A program made the translations under genes and the position numbers. The notes under the pieces are model-generated. The model was not told the origin of the DNA and did not search any database. It saw nothing but the letters and a program-made list of their open reading frames with translations. A stretch of DNA of 45,812 nt from CAZHMB01 sp964533515 (GTDB lineage: Archaea > Nanobdellota > Nanobdellia > Pacearchaeales > GW2011-AR1). The stretch is taken from positions 1 through 45,812 of the forward strand of contig CAZHMB010000002.1 in NCBI GenBank assembly GCA_964533515.1, read 5' to 3'. Each line of letters begins with the position of its first letter. Within the stretch, counting starts at the first letter, position 1. Positions 41,520 through 45,812 of this stretch are shown one piece after another.

Positions 41520-42331
41520 CCACTTTCTCCTGTGTATCCAACCGGCCAAGCATAACTTCTAGAAGCGAATTGGAATTTAATTTCAGGTTCTTCTCTATCT
41601 TCAACAACAGAAGATCTTTCACTTAAAATATAAACAGTTGTTCCATCGCTTTGTTTTTTCTTCTCAACTTTCAAGTCGTGATAATAATCCATGTAAACTG
41701 TTGTTTCAGAATCCCCAAAACGAGATTCCATCGCCATAATGCTCGTCGCTATACTCACTAGCTCATAGAGGTTCATATCAATAAAAACCTTAATAGATTC
41801 ATATCTTTCGGAATTACTTCCTTTTGTCAAAACAATCTCGTTATTAAAAATTGCAATAACCTTGTCCGGAACTAATTGTATCTCACTTTCTCCACTACTC
41901 ATGGATACACTATAACCCCGACGCTCGTAACTCTTTTTCATGTCCGCAAAACATTCACTTGCTGTTTCAGAAATCCCTGCCATTATTTCATTCTCAACAG
42001 ATTTTTTCAACATCGGTTTTTGAACGACACAAGGAACATAATATTGATTAGTATAACAGAGATATTCTATCATGTGGTCATCATAAAGGTAATAATTCTC
42101 GGGATTCGAACTTCCTCCTTGAAGAGAAACATTTTCTATTACCTCTTTAAGATTTTCTTCCAAACAAGTTTGAATATACTCTTGAGGATTTTGTGGGCCA
42201 ATTCCAAGAGCAAAACTTATTTCAGGAAAAAACATATAAACTAAAACAGCGGCGGCGATTATTATAATTCCGATTATCACAAAGATGGTGACTTGTCCAG
42301 ATTTATTTTCGTTCATCATTTTTCCTTTCAT
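41516..42331 (-). CDS. prepilin-like surface protein 5
   Basis: 271 residues. ENKSGQVTIFVIIGIIIIAAAVLVYMFF is a class III-like signal (SGQ before the hydrophobic helix). The outer domain has cysteines in the first half (IQTCLEEN, EYLCYTNQ, VPCVVQ, SECFADM). ATGA overlaps join it to the genes on both sides. It resembles conserved DPANN surface proteins of unknown function. Confidence 0.7.
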   Translation of the reverse strand: MKGKMMNENKSGQVTIFVIIGIIIIAAAVLVYMFFPEISFALGIGPQNPQEYIQTCLEENLKEVIENVSLQGGSSNPENYYLYDDHMIEYLCYTNQYYVPCVVQKPMLKKSVENEIMAGISETASECFADMKKSYERRGYSVSMSSGESEIQLVPDKVIAIFNNEIVLTKGSNSERYESIKVFIDMNLYELVSIATSIMAMESRFGDSETTVYMDYYHDLKVEKKKQSDGTTVYILSERSSVVEDREEPEIKFQFASRSYAWPVGYTGESG

Positions 42332-45014
42332 TTTTTATTAAGAAAACTTTTACTTATAATATCTTTGCTTTTTCTCTTTGATTTTTCAAATGAATAACTG
42401 ATAGAATATATAATTCCTAAAGCACCTAAAGCCATAATGAAATTAACCCATGTGAAAAAAGGCAACTTCACTTTTTGCGGACAAGGGGCGATTCTTTGAC
42501 CCTCTTGACATGAATCTGCATATCTTTTTCCGTTCGACATAACCGGATTGTAATGATATTTTCCATCAGTTGTGTTAATCCATTCTTCGTTATCAGCAGG
42601 ATTTGAAATATTAAACGGTGCCGTCCCATCAGTTGCTTCTCTAAAACTATAACTATTATCAGACCAATTCATCCAAGCAGTCCATGAGATTTCAACAGCA
42701 TCTCCTTCCGAACAATTGCCTTGAACAGTGTCAATAAAATAACATTTTCCATAACTATTTGGATATCTAACCGCCCCGCTAGTTCCACAAATAATATTAA
42801 CTTTACGCACTTCTGAGAAATACCCGCACCCCCCAGAAGAATTCCATTCACATTTACAATCCCTTGTATAATTACATTGCACCTCATTAATAAGTCTTAG
42901 TTCATATTCCCCGCAATTGGGTTCACCAAGATTCTTCAAATTCACTGTATTTGTTGCAATAATTCCATTTAATGGGCAAGCATTACATTCTTCCTGAATT
43001 AAAAAATTACTACAAAAGTCTATCCCATCTGGGTAAACGCATGTTCCCAGCAAAGGATTGCAACTTTTTCCGCTTGCAGTACAATTAGTTTCAGAGAAAA
43101 GAGACCAATTAAGGCAACCAATATCTTGCATTTCACATGTCTTTACTATTGAAATATTTCCCTCACAAGTTTTGTTAAGCGAACTGTCAACAGTACATGG
43201 ATTTGTGCATGAACATCCTGAAGTGTCGAAATGACAATTAAGCTGATTGCAATCTAAAGTTCCTTCCTCGGCAAATCCTTTACTCCAGCATGTTTCTGTA
43301 AAAGTAAATGAGGTACAATCCCAAGGAGTTCCGCAATCACATACTTCTCCTAAACCGATGATTCCATCACCACAAGGACCAAAAATTGTTTCTGTCTCTA
43401 CCCCATTTGAAGATTGCCAGATATACCACATTCCAAAATCATCATCATAAACTGCCAAATCATCTATCCCATCACCATCAAAATCTCCTACCGCCGGAAC
43501 TGTCCCCAAATAACCAAATTTTTCGTTTCTTGGTCCCTTTGAAGATTGAAAGATATACCAAGTAAAATCTGGATCACCTCTGCAATTGGAGCTGCAATAA
43601 ACTGCTAAATCGCTTATGTTATCCCCATCAAAATCTCCTACCGCCGGAACTGTTCCTTCATAACCATAAGACACATTTTGAAAACCATCCTCGGATCGAT
43701 AAATATACCACATTCCAAAATCATCATCATAAACTGCCAAATCATCTATCCCATCACCATCAAAATCTCCCACCGCCGGAACTGTCCCCATATAACCAAA
43801 AGGTACTGTTCTCACGGTCCCATTTGAAGATTGAAAGATATACCACATTCCCCCAACATCATGATAAACCGCCAAATCGTCTATCCCATCACCATCAAAA
43901 TCTCCTACCGCCGGAACTGTTCCCAAATAACCAAAAGTATCATTTATGTAACCATCCTCAGATTGAAGGATATACCACTTTCCCCCGTTATCATTATAGA
44001 CTGCAAAATCGTCTATCCCATCACCATCAAAATCTCCTACCGCCGGAGAGGTTCCCAAATAACCAAAGGTATAAGTTATTTCACCTCCCGTGGATTGCAA
44101 GATACGCCACTTTCCCTCATCATCATTATAGACCGCTAAATCACTTATGTTATCACCATCAAAATCTCCTACCGCCGGAACTGTTCCTGGAAAACCAAAA
44201 GTATAATTTACGTCACCGCCCGTAGATTGCCGGGTATACCACTTTCCCCCATTATCATCATAAACTGCTAAATCGTCTATCCCATCGCCATCAAAATCTC
44301 CTACCGCCGGAACTGTTCCTGNNNNNNNNNNNNNNNNNNNNNNNNNNNNNNNNNNNNNNNNNNNNNNNNNNNNNNNNNNNNNNNNNNNNNNNNNNNNNNN
44401 NNNNNNNNNNNNNNNNNNNNNGCTAAATCGTCTATCCCATCGCCATCAAAATCTCCTACCGCCGGAACTGTTCCTGGAAAACCAAAAGTATAATTTACGT
44501 CACCGCCCGTAGATTGCCGGGTATACCACTTTCCCCCATTATCATCATAAACTGCTAAATCGTCTATCCCATCGCCATCAAAATCTCCTACCGCCGGAAC
44601 TGTTCCTGCATAAAAAAAAGTTTCTGCTATTTGTCCTTCTGTAGATTGAAAGATATGCCACTTTCCCCCATTATTATCATAAACTGCTATATCGCTTATG
44701 TTATCACCATCAAAATCTCCTACCGCCGGAACTGTTCCTGCAAAACCAAAAGACACATTTTTAAAACCAGCCTCAGATTGCATGATATACCACATTCCAA
44801 TAACATCATTATAAACTGCTATATCGTCTATCCCATCACCATCAAAATCTCCTACCGCCGGAACTGTTCCCATATAACCAAATTTGTCTTCAACAACATT
44901 CCCCGTAATGCCTATTCTTTTATCCCCATATAAATCTCTCAACCCCCAGGCACTAACACTCACAATTAGAAAAATTCCTAGCAAAACCAGAACCAACTCT
45001 TTTTTTATTATCAT
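42328..45014 (-). CDS. FG-GAP/VCBS-repeat surface protein with Cys-rich C-part (contains assembly gap)
   Basis: A signal peptide (VLVLLGIFLIVSVSA) and a GITGNVV motif are followed by at least ten ~44-residue propeller repeats of the form GTVPAVGDFDGDGIDDLAVY. Each has a DxDGDxxxD calcium-binding-type loop. Then comes a Cys-rich region (about 42500-43390), a C-terminal membrane helix (FIMALGALGIIYSISYSF) and a basic tail. The gene spans 100 N (44322-44421) and the frame differs across the gap, so repeat number and length are unknown. FG-GAP propellers often bind ligands or matrix. TTTATAAA at 45037-45044 is its own promoter. Confidence 0.8.
43400..44880 (-). repeat. tandem ~130-base FG-GAP coding repeats
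   Basis: The core coding GTVPAVGDFDGDG is repeated at a period of about 129-135 bases, with high DNA identity. Identical sequence of more than 130 bases occurs on both sides of the N gap (44186-44321 and 44454-44608). Identity at silent sites points to recent duplication or gene conversion. Confidence 0.8.
44322..44421. other. assembly gap (100 N)
   Basis: Exactly 100 N inside near-identical repeats, a scaffolding placeholder of unknown true size. Confidence 0.98.
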
Positions 45015-45036
45015 GTTTTCTTAACGTTATAGTGTT

Positions 45037-45044
45037 TTATAAAT
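45037..45044 (-). promoter_or_regulatory. TATA box of the FG-GAP gene
   Basis: TTTATAAA lies 26 bases before the ATG at 45014. It starts a transcription unit of five tightly packed genes down to 36528. Confidence 0.5.
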
Positions 45045-45053
45045 TTATTTAAT

Positions 45054-45812
45054 TTAAAATATTCCCGGCCGAATTATTTCAACACAACCCCCTTCTTGAT
45101 TATTCCATATGTCTAAACATTTAACATGAACTTTAAATCCCGAGTTCCACACTGTTCGATGTTCATTCGAAAAGCCGGTTGTCATTGATGTTCCATTTTC
45201 AGGTATAAAATTGCATCCCCAATTATAAAAATAACATTTAGCAAGTTCAGAGGTAAGAAGTTTAAGGTCGTTTCCAGATTTGAAAATTCGTGTAATCTCC
45301 GGAACTTCGTCGTCTATTTCTAAATCAAATTCAGTTGTTGCATTAACAACATTTCCGGCTTCGTCTTCGCATTCAATTCCAACGATATAATTTCCTTCCG
45401 AACGATTTGCAAGAATTTGTGTATGCACCGATGAATTTGTTTCTGAAAATAAATAATAAAGGGTTGAATAAGTTTCTGCTTCAGGGGCTTCTAGAATTTT
45501 CCATTTACATACACTTTTTCCATTATAACCTCCACCAGAAGTTTGAACATAGAGTTCTACACTTGTATCTTGCGGACCAACATCAATATTTCCTGAAGGG
45601 GTAAAACTAGAAACTTCCAGTTTTGTCGAGGCCGTTAAAGAATATTCTATGCTTTGAGGATTTGCATTTCTTGAATAATAAGTTGGATCGGGATTATTCG
45701 TTTCAAGCCAAGGTTGATCTTTACATCTTATGTAATATTTAGTGAATTCATTAGAATTATTTGTAACGTTTGGTAGAATTCCAGAACACCAGTATCCATC
45801 TAAACTTCCCAT
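45054..45812 (-). CDS. Cys-rich Ig-like surface protein, C-terminal part (cut by window edge)
   Basis: 252 residues are visible. The ATG at the last base is probably an internal Met, because the sequence begins in mid-domain. The repeats contain YYIRCKDQP, IVGIECEDEAGN and VHVKCLDIWNN, matching the Ig-like repeats at the end of the 36528 gene product in order and spacing (for example KFITNENSSCVYG against KLLTSELAKCYFY). The two proteins are therefore paralogues. No membrane helix lies at its C-terminus, so it is secreted or held by its unseen N-terminus. Confidence 0.7.
   Translation of the reverse strand: MGSLDGYWCSGILPNVTNNSNEFTKYYIRCKDQPWLETNNPDPTYYSRNANPQSIEYSLTASTKLEVSSFTPSGNIDVGPQDTSVELYVQTSGGGYNGKSVCKWKILEAPEAETYSTLYYLFSETNSSVHTQILANRSEGNYIVGIECEDEAGNVVNATTEFDLEIDDEVPEITRIFKSGNDLKLLTSELAKCYFYNWGCNFIPENGTSMTTGFSNEHRTVWNSGFKVHVKCLDIWNNQEGGCVEIIRPGIF

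Noticed and set aside
43400..44880. CRISPR-like array appearance
   Set aside because: The period is about 130 bases, the sequence is coding throughout and the units are FG-GAP protein repeats, not spacers.

Overview
The window looks like a scaffold from a DPANN archaeon, most probably the Pacearchaeota/Woesearchaeota group. It is AT-rich and carries archaeal/eukaryote-type information genes: RNA polymerase subunits L and P, TFS, Spt5, aIF2 gamma, EF-1 alpha, S6e, L11, L37Ae, prefoldin beta, RadB, NreA and a Dph2-like protein. It also has archaeal SepF, an S-layer protein and a small archaeosortase. Most genes have a TATA box 24-28 bases before the start codon, so most mRNAs should be leaderless. 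TAG, TGA and TAA are all used as ordinary stops. A run of exactly 100 N shows this is a scaffolded assembly.

Layout. 1-9.9 kb: end of a PKD surface protein, rpoL, radB, nreA, a membrane protein, topA, a metallophosphoesterase and a small wHTH regulator. 9.9-14.3 kb: a zinc-ribbon miniprotein, a methyltransferase, a radical SAM/nucleosidase operon, an intron-bearing tRNA-Lys, two structured repeats and TFS. 14.3-24.1 kb: signal peptidase, S6e-aIF2 gamma, EF-1 alpha (with an in-frame TAG), Spt5-L11, tRNA-Pro, L37Ae-rpoP-prefoldin, SepF and Dph2-like. 24.2-32.2 kb: envelope genes, namely an acidic surface protein, a receiver-like protein, the archaeosortase, a small exporter, two anchored paralogues and the S-layer protein. 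32.7-45.8 kb: an HTH gene, then about 13 kb of leftward, often stop/start-overlapping genes for proteins with prepilin-like N-termini, Cys-rich ectodomains and FG-GAP repeats.

The most unusual signal is a family of about 80-130 base structured repeats. Stem I (GCGATTTC / GAAATCGC) encloses a conserved GGAGGCA-type loop. It is followed by a purine-rich stem II (GGAAGGGAAGGT-like) and a terminal AGAAACC / GGTTTCT hairpin. Six copies are seen. Three are 5' leaders running up to the start codons of Spt5, L37Ae and an HTH gene, two stand side by side in an intergenic region with their own TATA boxes, and one lies antisense within the tRNA-Lys intron. Stem changes are compensated in at least one copy (GCAATTC / GAATTGC), which argues for selected RNA structure. 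It may be a mobile or exapted cis-regulatory RNA family; I do not recognise it as a named family.

Other notable points are an in-frame TAG at codon 54 of EF-1 alpha, duplicated tRNA-Lys ends on both sides of that gene, a Dph2-like protein lacking the first domain, an aIF2 gamma without its zinc knuckle, and a large prepilin-like surface operon without visible assembly ATPase.
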